A DNA stretch of 64,000 nucleotides from Candidatus Methylopumilus planktonicus (lineage in GTDB: Bacteria; Pseudomonadota; Gammaproteobacteria; Burkholderiales; Methylophilaceae), in the NCBI RefSeq assembly GCF_000981505.1, contig NZ_LN827929.1, positions 992,001 through 1,056,000 on the forward strand, given 5' to 3'. The notes below the pieces were generated by a model that worked only from the letters and a program-made list of their open reading frames with translations, was not told where the DNA came from and made no database searches. Shown piece by piece: positions 44,045-51,810 of the stretch. Made by a program: the position numbers and the translations under genes. Numbering within the stretch: position 1 is the first letter of the stretch; each line of letters starts with the position of its first letter.

Positions 44045-44662
44045 TTGAATTTTTTTAGCGCCCTTCTTCTTTTAGCAGCATTTTTTTTCTCAGGCTGCTC
44101 AACATTGAATGATCCATTTGAGATATTTAAATCCCACTCACCCGCTATTGAAACCTTACAAGCGATTGACGAAAATCGTTTTATCGAAAAATTTTCCATA
44201 AAAGCTAAATTTGCTTACTCGGTCGATTCCAAAGGAGGCTCGGGTCGACTGATTTGGCGATATGAAAACAACCAAGATGAAATTGATATCTTTTCGCCCT
44301 TTAATAGCCAAGTCGCAAAAATTATTTATTCATCTAATGACAAACGTATTATTGATGCCAATGGGAAAGTTTTGTCGGGTGATGACTTTGATCGCTACAT
44401 ACAATCTTTGTTTGGTAAAAATATTTCGCCAGATCTTTTTAGACATCTAATTACAAATCATGTTGATCAAATTAAAAATTTACATAAAGACGAAAATCAA
44501 CTTAATCGTACAACTCATTTTTATAATGATGAGTGGAATATCTTAATCAATGCTTTTAAAACTCAGGATGGCTTGACCATCCCCTCTAAAATATCGATTA
44601 CCCAAGGTACATTTAGTTTTAATTTTATTGTGGAAGAGATTATTAACATTGCAGGCAAATGA
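44045..44662 (+). CDS. lolB: Outer-membrane lipoprotein LolB
   Basis: Receives lipoproteins from LolA and inserts them in the outer membrane. A short signal peptide ends in lipobox FSGC (Cys18). The mature domain has the RFIEKFSIKAKFAYSVDSKGGSGRLIWRY strand region and a NIDIFSP-like DEIDIFSPFNSQVAKI segment. Length 205, TTG start at 44045. Its end overlaps ispE, consistent with the conserved lolB-ispE pair. Confidence 0.9.
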   Translation: MNFFSALLLLAAFFFSGCSTLNDPFEIFKSHSPAIETLQAIDENRFIEKFSIKAKFAYSVDSKGGSGRLIWRYENNQDEIDIFSPFNSQVAKIIYSSNDKRIIDANGKVLSGDDFDRYIQSLFGKNISPDLFRHLITNHVDQIKNLHKDENQLNRTTHFYNDEWNILINAFKTQDGLTIPSKISITQGTFSFNFIVEEIINIAGK

Positions 44663-45527
44663 ACTTAAAGAAAATGGTTATAAAGAATTTTTGGCGCCAG
44701 CAAAATTAAATTTATTTCTTCATGTAATAAATAAAAGGCTTGATGGTTATCACAATATTCAAACAGTCTTTCAGCTCATTGATCTTTATGACAATCTTTT
44801 TATTAAAATAAACGAGTCTGGACTTATACGTCGGACTTCTCAGCACGCGAATATTCAAGAAAGTGACGATTTAAGCATTAAAGCGGCTCACTTATTAAAG
44901 CCATTTGCAGATAACCAATCAGGTGCAGATATCTTCATTAAAAAATCCATCCCGATGGGCGGCGGTCTTGGGGGAGGTAGCTCGGATGCTGCAACAACAC
45001 TTATTGCCCTGAATTTATTATGGCAATGCCAATTAACACAGAAAGAATTACAAGGATTGGCTCTAAAGCTAGGCGCAGACGTCCCGTTCTTTATTTTTGG
45101 CCAAAATGCCTGGGCTGAAGGTATAGGTGAAAACCTCACCCCTTTCCAGACCCCGCCACAAGATTACCTTGTCATAGCCCCTAAGGAGAAGGTTTCCACG
45201 AGAGAGGTTTTTGAGTCACTTGAATTGACAAAAGACCGGATTCCATTGAAAATAGCAGGCTTTTCCAGTGAATTAGGCACTAAAAATTTAGCTAACGATT
45301 TGCAAAAAGGCGTCTTAAAAAAATTTAAAGGAATTACCCTTGTTTTTGACTGGTTAAACCAGTTTGGCCACGCAAAAATGACAGGCTCAGGATCATGTTT
45401 TTTTATATCTTTGAGTTCGGCAGATGAAGGTAAAAAAATAGCAGAGAAAAGGCCAGAACATACACTAGGCTTTGTAGTTAAAGGGTTAAATAACCACCCT
45501 CATTTTAATTTAATGTTGGGAACATAA
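44649..45527 (+). CDS. ispE: 4-diphosphocytidyl-2-C-methyl-D-erythritol kinase
   Basis: GHMP kinase of the MEP isoprenoid pathway. APAKLNLFLHV near the N-terminus holds the catalytic Lys, the phosphate loop is MGGGLGGGSSDAAT and MTGSGSCFF is the C-terminal motif. The TTG at 44649 (MQANELK, 292 residues) has GGAAGAG upstream; a TTG at 44628 is possible but has no visible ribosome-binding site. Followed closely by tRNA-Gln and prs, the classical betaproteobacterial order. Confidence 0.95.
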   Translation: MQANELKENGYKEFLAPAKLNLFLHVINKRLDGYHNIQTVFQLIDLYDNLFIKINESGLIRRTSQHANIQESDDLSIKAAHLLKPFADNQSGADIFIKKSIPMGGGLGGGSSDAATTLIALNLLWQCQLTQKELQGLALKLGADVPFFIFGQNAWAEGIGENLTPFQTPPQDYLVIAPKEKVSTREVFESLELTKDRIPLKIAGFSSELGTKNLANDLQKGVLKKFKGITLVFDWLNQFGHAKMTGSGSCFFISLSSADEGKKIAEKRPEHTLGFVVKGLNNHPHFNLMLGT

Positions 45528-45534
45528 TAATAAT

Positions 45535-45611
45535 AGGGGAGTCGCCAAGCTGGTTAAGGCACTGGATTTTGATTCCAGCATGCGAAGGTTCGAATCCTTC
45601 CTCCCCTGCCA
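45535..45611 (+). tRNA. tRNA-Gln (TTG anticodon)
   Basis: A 77-base cloverleaf. Acceptor arm 45535-45541 pairs with 45601-45607; CCA (45609-45611) is encoded. Anticodon stem CTGGA/TCCAG (45562-45566 / 45574-45578) encloses TTTTGAT with anticodon TTG at 45569-45571, reading CAA/CAG Gln codons. The T-loop is TTCGAAT, fully canonical. It sits between ispE and prs, its usual place in betaproteobacteria. Confidence 0.97.
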
Positions 45612-45648
45612 TTTTAGAGACTGACCATTTATAACCAGGACCGAGACT

Positions 45649-46599
45649 TTGGATAATAACAGCGTCATGATATTCACGGGCAATGCCAATCCTATTCTTG
45701 CTGAGCAGGTTGCAAAGAATCTAGGCATTCACCTTGGACGCGCTGACGTAGGTCGTTTTAGTGATGGGGAGGTCATGGTTGAGCTCCTTGAAAATGTTCG
45801 CGGTAGAGATGTATTTGTTCTTCAATCTACAAGCCATCCAACCAACGATAACTTAATGGAAATTATGGTGATTGTAGATGCATTAAGAAGATCATCTGCA
45901 TCGAGAATTACAGCTGCGATCCCTTATCTTGGCTACTCAAGACAAGATAGAAGACCCAGATCAGCTCGGGTTGCGATTACAGCTAAAGTTGTGGCTAATA
46001 TGCTTACAAGCGTTGGTGTGAATAGATTACTTACTATGGATCTTCACTCTGACCAAATTCAGGGATTTTTTGATATTCCTGTTGATAATATATATGCAAC
46101 ACCTGTGCTTCTTAAAGATTTGCTTGAACAAAATCATAAAAATCTTGTAGTGGTGTCGCCGGATGTTGGTGGTGTTGTTAGAGCAAGAGCGTGCGCTAAA
46201 CAACTAGGATCAGATCTTGCGATCATAGATAAACGTAGACCAAAACCGAATGTGTCTAAAGTGATGAATATTATTGGTGAAGTAGAAAATAGAACCTGCG
46301 TCATTATTGATGACATGGTCGACACTGCAAACACACTTTGCGAAGCTGCTGCTGCTTTAAAAAAGAATGGCGCTACTAAAGTAGTAGCTTATGCTACACA
46401 TCCAATTCTTTCAGGGGATGCAGCAAAAATTATTACTGATTCAGCATTAGATGAATTAGTAGTAACAAATACAATTCCACTTAATGAAGTGGCAATGGCA
46501 TGTAAAAAAATTAGGCAGCTTAGCGTTGCTGAACTCCTAGCAGAAACGATTCGTCGTATCAGCCAAGGTGATTCCGTAAGTTCTCTTTTTATGGAATAA
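45649..46599 (+). CDS. prs: Ribose-phosphate pyrophosphokinase
   Basis: Makes PRPP for nucleotides, histidine and NAD. YSRQDRRPRSARVAITAK, the MDLHSDQIQGFFDIPVDN PRPP-synthase signature and the VIIDDMVDTANTL PRPP loop are present. Start is TTG at 45649 with AGGA 8 bases upstream; this aligns with the usual start of relatives (MxxxSxMxFTGNAN), whereas the ATG at 45667 would trim six residues. Length 316. Confidence 0.97.
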   Translation: MDNNSVMIFTGNANPILAEQVAKNLGIHLGRADVGRFSDGEVMVELLENVRGRDVFVLQSTSHPTNDNLMEIMVIVDALRRSSASRITAAIPYLGYSRQDRRPRSARVAITAKVVANMLTSVGVNRLLTMDLHSDQIQGFFDIPVDNIYATPVLLKDLLEQNHKNLVVVSPDVGGVVRARACAKQLGSDLAIIDKRRPKPNVSKVMNIIGEVENRTCVIIDDMVDTANTLCEAAAALKKNGATKVVAYATHPILSGDAAKIITDSALDELVVTNTIPLNEVAMACKKIRQLSVAELLAETIRRISQGDSVSSLFME

Positions 46600-46603
46600 A
46601 AAA

Positions 46604-46660
46604 TTTGGTCATGTTGACCAATAAACTGCTGCAGTCTGGTCGCGGAATGCAGATTTAATT
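46604..46660 (+). promoter_or_regulatory. Structured rplY leader
   Basis: Between prs and rplY, TTGGTCA-TGT-TGACCAA (46605-46621) forms a 7-bp hairpin with no T tract after it, followed by a CTGCA...TGCAG inverted repeat. It is probably an RNA leader structure or protein-binding site; I can assign no known element. Confidence 0.3.
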
Positions 46661-46673
46661 TAAGGAGTAGTAA

Positions 46674-47372
46674 ATGAAAATCGAAATTAATGCAACAAAA
46701 CGTGGTGTGAAAGGTACGGGTGCGAGCCGCCGTCTTCGCCACGCTGGAATTGTTCCTGGAATCTTATATGGTGGAGGCAAAGAACCTGTCTCGCTTGACC
46801 TAGAACATAAATCTTTATTTTTACAATTTAGACATGAAGCATTTCATGCATCTATCTTGACGCTCAACTTAGAAGGCGGCAAAGAGTCTGTCTTGTTAAG
46901 AGATTATCAAATGCATCCTGTAAGAAACACCATTCAGCATATTGATTTTCAACGCGTCAATGAAAATGAAAAAATTCACGTGAAAGTCCCGTTCCACTTC
47001 GCTAATGCCGAAGTATCGCCAGGCGTTAAACTTAACGGTGGTATTGTGGCTCACATTATGACTGAAGCAAATATCTCCTGCTTACCAAAAGATCTGCCTG
47101 AATTTATTGAGGTTGATTTGGCAGCGCTTGATATTGGCCAATCGGTTCACTTATCACAAATTAAAGTGGCTGAAGGTGTTGAATTCGTTCAGCTTTCTCA
47201 TGGTAACGATGCAGCAGTTGCATCTGTAGCTAAACCAAGAGCAGTGGTTGAAGAAGTCGTAGCTAAACCAGTTGAAGGTGCTGCTGATGCAGCTGCTCCA
47301 GCAGCTGATGGTGCTAAGCCAGCTGAAGGTGCAGCCCCAGCTGATGAAGCTAAATCAGACAAAGCTAAGTAA
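46674..47372 (+). CDS. rplY: 50S ribosomal protein L25 (general stress protein Ctc type)
   Basis: Binds 5S rRNA. N-terminal L25 domain with RGVKGTGASRRLRHAGIVPGILYGG, DYQMHPVRNTIQHIDFQRV and the second TL5-type domain of about 100 residues. The last 40 residues are an Ala/Pro-rich tail found in many betaproteobacterial copies. Length 232. AAGGAG is placed well before the ATG. Part of prs-rplY-pth-ychF with a strong terminator after it. Confidence 0.96.
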   Translation: MKIEINATKRGVKGTGASRRLRHAGIVPGILYGGGKEPVSLDLEHKSLFLQFRHEAFHASILTLNLEGGKESVLLRDYQMHPVRNTIQHIDFQRVNENEKIHVKVPFHFANAEVSPGVKLNGGIVAHIMTEANISCLPKDLPEFIEVDLAALDIGQSVHLSQIKVAEGVEFVQLSHGNDAAVASVAKPRAVVEEVVAKPVEGAADAAAPAADGAKPAEGAAPADEAKSDKAK

Positions 47373-47387
47373 TTTAACTTTTGATAC

Positions 47388-47429
47388 AAATAAGGCGCGC
47401 TTAATTTAAAAAAGTGCGCCTTATTTTTT
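47388..47429 (+). terminator. Rho-independent terminator after rplY
   Basis: A 15-bp stem (47388-47402 / 47412-47426, one G-U pair) with a 9-base loop and a six-T run (47424-47429). It begins 16 bases after the rplY stop and lies immediately before pth, so pth-ychF may need a separate promoter or read-through. Confidence 0.85.
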
Positions 47430-47432
47430 CAT

Positions 47433-48008
47433 ATGAACCTAATTAAATTATTTGTAGGCCTTGGAAATCCTGGCGAAAAGTACTCAGATACTAGACATAA
47501 TGCTGGTTTTTGGTGGATTGATCTCGTCGCTGATCAACATAATATCAATCTACAAAATAGTGATAAGTTTTCTTCAAGTATTGGAAAGTTATCCAATTCG
47601 GATGAAATTTATTTTGCTAAGCCTAGTACTTACATGAATGATAGTGGAAAAGCACTTGCAGCAATCATAAAGTTTTATAAGATAAATCCCGAAGAAATCT
47701 TAGTCGTTCACGATGATCTTGATATTGACGTCGGTCAAGCCAAGCTCAAATTTGGTGGAAGTCATGGCGGACATAATGGACTTAAAAGTATATTTGTATC
47801 CATCGGCTCTCAGAATTTTTGGCGTTTAAAAATTGGTATTGGTCATCCAGGAGATAAGCATTTAGTCGTTGATTATGTTTTAAAAAATCCTTCATCTAAA
47901 GAGAGAAGTCTCATTGATGAATCTATAGAAGAGAGCAGTCAGCTTTTTAATGAAATTACATCAGGGCAATTTGAAAAAGCTATGCTCAATCTTCACACTA
48001 ACAAATAA
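47433..48008 (+). CDS. pth: Peptidyl-tRNA hydrolase
   Basis: Recycles peptidyl-tRNAs released from stalled ribosomes. Family motifs GLGNPGEKYSDTRHNAG (catalytic His22), FAKPSTYMNDSG, VVHDDLDI and GGSHGGHNGLKSI are all present. Length 191. It starts only 3 bases after the T run of the rplY terminator and is followed 12 bases later by ychF. Confidence 0.97.
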   Translation: MNLIKLFVGLGNPGEKYSDTRHNAGFWWIDLVADQHNINLQNSDKFSSSIGKLSNSDEIYFAKPSTYMNDSGKALAAIIKFYKINPEEILVVHDDLDIDVGQAKLKFGGSHGGHNGLKSIFVSIGSQNFWRLKIGIGHPGDKHLVVDYVLKNPSSKERSLIDESIEESSQLFNEITSGQFEKAMLNLHTNK

Positions 48009-48020
48009 AGAAAATATATT

Positions 48021-49106
48021 ATGAAATGTGGCATTGTCGGATTACCTAACGTCGGAAAATCAACGCTATTCAATGCGATTACTAAGGCAAGTATAGCCGC
48101 GGAAAATTATCCCTTCTGTACCATCGAACCCAATATTGGGATTGTAGAAGTTCCAGACCTTAGAATCGAAAAGCTAATAGCAATAGTTAATCCAGAAAAA
48201 ACTCAGCCAGCCATTGTTGAGTTTGTTGATATCGCAGGTCTTGTTGCGGGAGCCTCTAAGGGAGAAGGTCTTGGTAATAAATTTTTAGCTAACATTAGAG
48301 AAACAGATGCCATTGTGCACGTAGTGCGCTGTTTTCAAGATGACAACATCGTTCACGTTTCCGGCAAAGTAGATCCTCTATCTGATATTGAAGTCATTAA
48401 TACAGAACTTATCTTAGCGGATATGGAAACTGTGGACAAAACACTTCACCGCGAAAATAAAAAAGCAAAATCAGGAGATAAAGAAGCTATTCAACTAGTT
48501 TCAATCCTGACAAAAGTTGCATCACACCTTGATCAGGGGAAATTAGTTAAAAATTTAAATTTAGATCAGGACGAGCTTAAACTTATTAAGCCTCTTTGCT
48601 TAATCACTGTGAAGCCTGTCATGTTTGTTGCTAATGTGAATGAAACAGGATTCACTAATAATCCTATATTGGACTCACTTAAAGCATTGGCTCAAAAAGA
48701 CAATCTTCCTGTAATTTCTATTTGCGCAAAAATTGAAGCTGAAATTGCTGATCTAGAAGACGAGGATAAAGCAATATTTCTTAGTGAGCTCGGTTTAGAA
48801 GAGCCAGGTCTCGATAAAGTTATTAGATCAGCTTATACGCTATTAGGTTTGCAAACCTACTTCACAGCAGGTGTCAAAGAAGTAAGAGCTTGGACTGTAA
48901 AAAAAGGTGCAACTGCTCCTGAAGCTGCCGGTGTTATTCATACAGACTTTGAAAAAGGCTTTATTCGTGCAGAAGTTATTTCTTACAATGATTTTATTAC
49001 TTACAATGGCGAGCAAAAATCTAAAGAGGCAGGAAAAATGCGCTTAGAGGGTAAGGAATATATTGTTCAAGATGGGGATGTGATGCATTTCAGGTTTAAC
49101 GTTTAA
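48021..49106 (+). CDS. ychF: Ribosome-binding ATPase/GTPase YchF
   Basis: Obg-family nucleotide-binding protein, usually ATP-preferring. G1 motif GLPNVGKST (residues 7-15), DIAGLVAGASKGEGLGNKFLANIRE (G3 region), and the C-terminal TGS domain (about 275-361, with YFTAGVKEVRAWTV and VQDGDVMHFRFNV). Length 361. Stands immediately downstream of pth as in most proteobacteria, followed by tRNA-Met with its own promoter. Confidence 0.97.
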   Translation: MKCGIVGLPNVGKSTLFNAITKASIAAENYPFCTIEPNIGIVEVPDLRIEKLIAIVNPEKTQPAIVEFVDIAGLVAGASKGEGLGNKFLANIRETDAIVHVVRCFQDDNIVHVSGKVDPLSDIEVINTELILADMETVDKTLHRENKKAKSGDKEAIQLVSILTKVASHLDQGKLVKNLNLDQDELKLIKPLCLITVKPVMFVANVNETGFTNNPILDSLKALAQKDNLPVISICAKIEAEIADLEDEDKAIFLSELGLEEPGLDKVIRSAYTLLGLQTYFTAGVKEVRAWTVKKGATAPEAAGVIHTDFEKGFIRAEVISYNDFITYNGEQKSKEAGKMRLEGKEYIVQDGDVMHFRFNV

Positions 49107-49116
49107 CGATCAATCT

Positions 49117-49145
49117 TTGACTTTAAGTGCTTAAAAAAATATAAT
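49117..49145 (+). promoter_or_regulatory. Sigma-70 promoter of tRNA-Met
   Basis: TTGACT (49117-49122) and a perfect TATAAT (49140-49145) with the ideal 17-base spacer, in the gap between ychF and the tRNA. Transcription would start about 20 bases before the mature tRNA 5' end. Confidence 0.85.
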
Positions 49146-49170
49146 TCAACGCTTCGTTTGTTTCAAAAAG

Positions 49171-49247
49171 GGTGATGTAGCTCAGCTGGTTAGAGCGCAG
49201 GATTCATAATCCTGAGGTCGAGGGATCGTGACCCTCCATCACCACCA
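49171..49247 (+). tRNA. tRNA-Met (CAT anticodon) with altered T-loop
   Basis: A 77-base cloverleaf. Acceptor GGTGATG pairs perfectly with CATCACC (49237-49243), CCA is encoded at 49245-49247, and the D arm GCTC/GAGC is intact. Anticodon stem CAGGA/TCCTG surrounds TTCATAA, anticodon CAT at 49205-49207. The T stem GAGGG/CCCTC is perfect. The T-loop is ATCGTGA where TTCGAGA-type is expected: positions 54 and 58 are A and T instead of T and A. A CAT anticodon could also belong to a lysidine-modified tRNA-Ile; Met (elongator) is favoured by the body sequence. Confidence 0.9.
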
Positions 49248-49251
49248 TCTT

Positions 49252-50382
49252 TTAAATATTTAATTCAGTTTTATACGGTACTCTTTCATTAAGTTCGTTT
49301 GTGTATTGATCAATGCCATTCTTTTCTCTTCTTAAAAAATCCTTGATTGCGTGCTCAAATTTTTCATCGAAGATTCTATGAAATGAAAATGTGTTGAAAG
49401 GCTCAAACCCCCTTGCCATTTTATGCTCGCCTTGTGCACCGCCTTCAAATATAGAAACCTTATTTTCAATACAAAATTCTTGGCCCTGGTAGTAAGAAAG
49501 TTCAAAATGCAAACCAGGATAAAAAGATTTTGAGCCCCAATATCTCCCATACAATTTTTTATCATCATAAATAAAAAATGATCCTGCAATAGGAAGGTCA
49601 CCTTCGTATGCCAATATTAATAATAAGTTCTCAGGCATACTTTCTCTGATAAGGCTAAAAAAATCTCGTGTGAGGTAGGGGTGTGAATGATGCTCTTGAT
49701 AGGTATTGCAGTAACAAGCATAAAAAAAATCTAAGTCTGTTTCTGTAATTTCTGGGCCTTTTATTTTTTTGATTTCGAATCCAAGATCTTTGATCTTTTT
49801 TCTTTCTTGCTTTATTTTTTTTCGCTTGTCATGAGAAAGTTGAGATAAGAATTCTTCAAAATTATTGTACTGCTTGTTTTGCCATTTGAACTGAACGCCC
49901 TCCCTTGGCATCCATTTCGAATCTTTATGCATGTCTCGCTCGCTCTCATCACAAAATAAAATATGAATTGATGACATTTTATTTTTATAAGCCAAATCTT
50001 CTAATTGTGTGACTATATTTTTTTTAATAGATTGGTCTAATCCAAAAATTCTAGGCCCTGTAGCTGGAGTAAACGGGATAGATGAAACGATCTTTGGGTA
50101 GTAGTTTTTCCCATATTTTTGATAGGCCTCTGCCCAAGACCAATCAAATACATATTCTCCATAAGAGTGTTCTTTTAAAAATATAGGTGAAGCGCCAACG
50201 AGCCTGCCGTGATCAGTCATGGTTACAGGAAAAGGCTGCCATCCTGTCCCCTCTCCGATTGACTTTGATGCTTCGAGTGATTGAAAAAATTCAAGCCTTA
50301 AAAAAGGATTGGATTTTGTAAGGTCATTCCATTCTTTTTGATTGATATTTTTAAAGCTAGATTGAAATTCTAAAGCCGCCAT
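49252..50382 (-). CDS. GNAT/FemAB-like protein (DUF482, COG3146)
   Basis: A 376-residue protein of the family annotated as peptidogalycan biosynthesis/N-acetyltransferase. Features include NPFLRLEFFQSLE near the N-terminus, YGEYVFDWSWAEAYQKYG, the SIPFTPATGPRIFG stretch, LSHDKRKKIKQERKKIKDLGF and the C-terminal ARGFEPFNTFSFHRI. The acyl-CoA fold is inferred from the family; no substrate is known. Its stop lies 4 bases from the 3' end of tRNA-Met, convergent. Confidence 0.85.
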   Translation of the reverse strand: MAALEFQSSFKNINQKEWNDLTKSNPFLRLEFFQSLEASKSIGEGTGWQPFPVTMTDHGRLVGASPIFLKEHSYGEYVFDWSWAEAYQKYGKNYYPKIVSSIPFTPATGPRIFGLDQSIKKNIVTQLEDLAYKNKMSSIHILFCDESERDMHKDSKWMPREGVQFKWQNKQYNNFEEFLSQLSHDKRKKIKQERKKIKDLGFEIKKIKGPEITETDLDFFYACYCNTYQEHHSHPYLTRDFFSLIRESMPENLLLILAYEGDLPIAGSFFIYDDKKLYGRYWGSKSFYPGLHFELSYYQGQEFCIENKVSIFEGGAQGEHKMARGFEPFNTFSFHRIFDEKFEHAIKDFLRREKNGIDQYTNELNERVPYKTELNI

Positions 50383-50414
50383 AGTGATCTATTTTAACGA
50401 AGATTCACTAAGGA

Positions 50415-50999
50415 TTAATTTATGGGTGTTTTGTTATTTGAAGAGGCTTGATTGTTTTTACGTTTGTTGGGTTCTGAGTAGGATCTTTCAAATTCTTTTG
50501 CTAATAAAGCCAGCTCATCTAATGATATAACTTCATTTTCATCGAGATCAAGGCGGTTAAATTGACGAGCGACTTGGGGTAAACAGCGAGTTGTTTCTGC
50601 TAAATCGAGCGTATTGTCATTATCTTCATCGCAAGCAATAAAGCGAGATTCTAGGTTCTTTAACATCTCCCTCTGTTTTTCTTCAATAAAGCTACTTTCT
50701 TTACCTGAGGATTTTGCATACTCTGCAAGAGCACGTCTAATTCTTGCGCGTTCTTCTGGGGACAATAAGCTACTGTCCTTTAGCTTATTAAGCGCGCCTG
50801 CTACAGAGGTATTAGTTTCTGATTCAACTTTTGGAGATTGGTTGTTTGGTCCGCCCAAAGCCTGGAAAGATATGCCCAGAAACCCAGCGAAACAAAACAA
50901 AAAATATCTTAAGAAATTATGCAATTGGTTGATTTTTATTGAGGAAGGAAGGTTATATTCAAGCTTAAATGTAAATAGTTTATTACAAGAAAATGCCAA
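50415..50999 (-). CDS. Exported EF-hand protein
   Basis: Function unknown. Two calcium-binding EF-hand loops are readable: DEDNDNTLDLAE (residues 124-135) and DLDENEVISLDE (151-162), both with the expected acidic ligands at positions 1, 3 and 12. A hydrophobic stretch at about residues 28-46 (FLRYFLFCFAGFLGISFQA) looks like a signal peptide. The start is uncertain: the reading opens with a TTG at 50999, while a TTG at 50924 would put the signal peptide at the N-terminus; neither has a good ribosome-binding site. Divergent from an ompR-like gene across an inverted repeat. Confidence 0.7.
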   Translation of the reverse strand: MAFSCNKLFTFKLEYNLPSSIKINQLHNFLRYFLFCFAGFLGISFQALGGPNNQSPKVESETNTSVAGALNKLKDSSLLSPEERARIRRALAEYAKSSGKESSFIEEKQREMLKNLESRFIACDEDNDNTLDLAETTRCLPQVARQFNRLDLDENEVISLDELALLAKEFERSYSEPNKRKNNQASSNNKTPIN

Positions 51000-51020
51000 A
51001 TTGTTACCAATTGTAACAAT
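51000..51020. promoter_or_regulatory. Inverted repeat between ompR and EF-hand gene
   Basis: ATTGTTAC-CAATT-GTAACAAT: 8-bp arms around a 5-base centre, about 70 bases before the response-regulator start. The arms resemble GTTAC/GTAAC half-sites reported for OmpR, so this may be an autoregulatory operator shared with the divergent EF-hand gene. No direct evidence. Confidence 0.45.
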
Positions 51021-51090
51021 AGATCATTTTTAATTTGATGTAAACTAATAAATTAACTTCAAGATGAACCCAGCAATCTAGACTAATGCC

Positions 51091-51810
51091 ATGGCAACCA
51101 ATTCAGAATCTATTTTAATAGTTGATGATGATCCAAAAATTAGGGATCTTACGACTAAATATCTCATTGATCAGGGTTTAAATGTTCACGCAGCCAGTGG
51201 TGGCAAAGAGATGGATAACTTTATTGTGAGCCATCCTGTGAGCCTCATCATTCTTGATCTTATGATGCCTGAGGAAAGTGGGCTTGCTATATGTCAAAGA
51301 CTGAGGGGGTCTGGAAACTTTACCCCAATTATTATTCTCACCGCGAAAGGGGATGAGATTGATCGCATTGTGGGCCTGGAAATGGGAGCAGATGATTATG
51401 TATCAAAGCCATTTAATCCTCGTGAACTTTTGGCCCGCATTAATGCAGTCTTAAGACGAAATGATTTAAAACAAGCGCAGGCCTCAAATTCTGAAAATTT
51501 AGCGTTTGGCCCTTTTATATTTAGTTCAGATACAAGAAGTCTCACAAAAAATGGTGTGCCTATCAGTATTACATCTGGTGAATTCGAGTTATTAAAGGTA
51601 TTTATTGATCGCCCTCGCCAGCCCTTGTCCCGAGATCAGATTATGCAATTAGCAAAAGGGCGTGAACTTGATGTTTTTGACAGAAGTATCGATGTTCAAA
51701 TTTCAAGATTAAGAAAAATTTTAGAAGAAGATCATACGAGCCCTAAATTTCTTCAAACAATGTGGGGGTTTGGATATATATTTGTTCCAGATGGTGATGC
51801 TGTAGATTGA
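51091..51810 (+). CDS. ompR: OmpR-family response regulator
   Basis: Two-component DNA-binding regulator. Receiver domain (about 1-120) with the acidic pocket VDDD (residues 11-14), phosphoacceptor Asp56 in LIILDLMMP, and Lys in YVSKPFNPREL; winged-helix output domain (about 140-235) with DRSIDVQISRLRKILEED and MWGFGYIFVP. Length 239. It overlaps the histidine kinase gene by 4 bases. Similar to OmpR, though the exact orthology and stimulus are inferred. Confidence 0.9.
   Translation: MATNSESILIVDDDPKIRDLTTKYLIDQGLNVHAASGGKEMDNFIVSHPVSLIILDLMMPEESGLAICQRLRGSGNFTPIIILTAKGDEIDRIVGLEMGADDYVSKPFNPRELLARINAVLRRNDLKQAQASNSENLAFGPFIFSSDTRSLTKNGVPISITSGEFELLKVFIDRPRQPLSRDQIMQLAKGRELDVFDRSIDVQISRLRKILEEDHTSPKFLQTMWGFGYIFVPDGDAVD

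Noticed and set aside
45649..45666. ATG at 45667 as the prs start
   Set aside because: The TTG at 45649 has a well placed AGGA and the added residues align with the usual Prs N-terminus.
47252..47372. Ala-rich end of rplY considered as a repeat element or frameshift product
   Set aside because: An alanine/proline tail is a known feature of many betaproteobacterial L25 proteins, and the frame is continuous.
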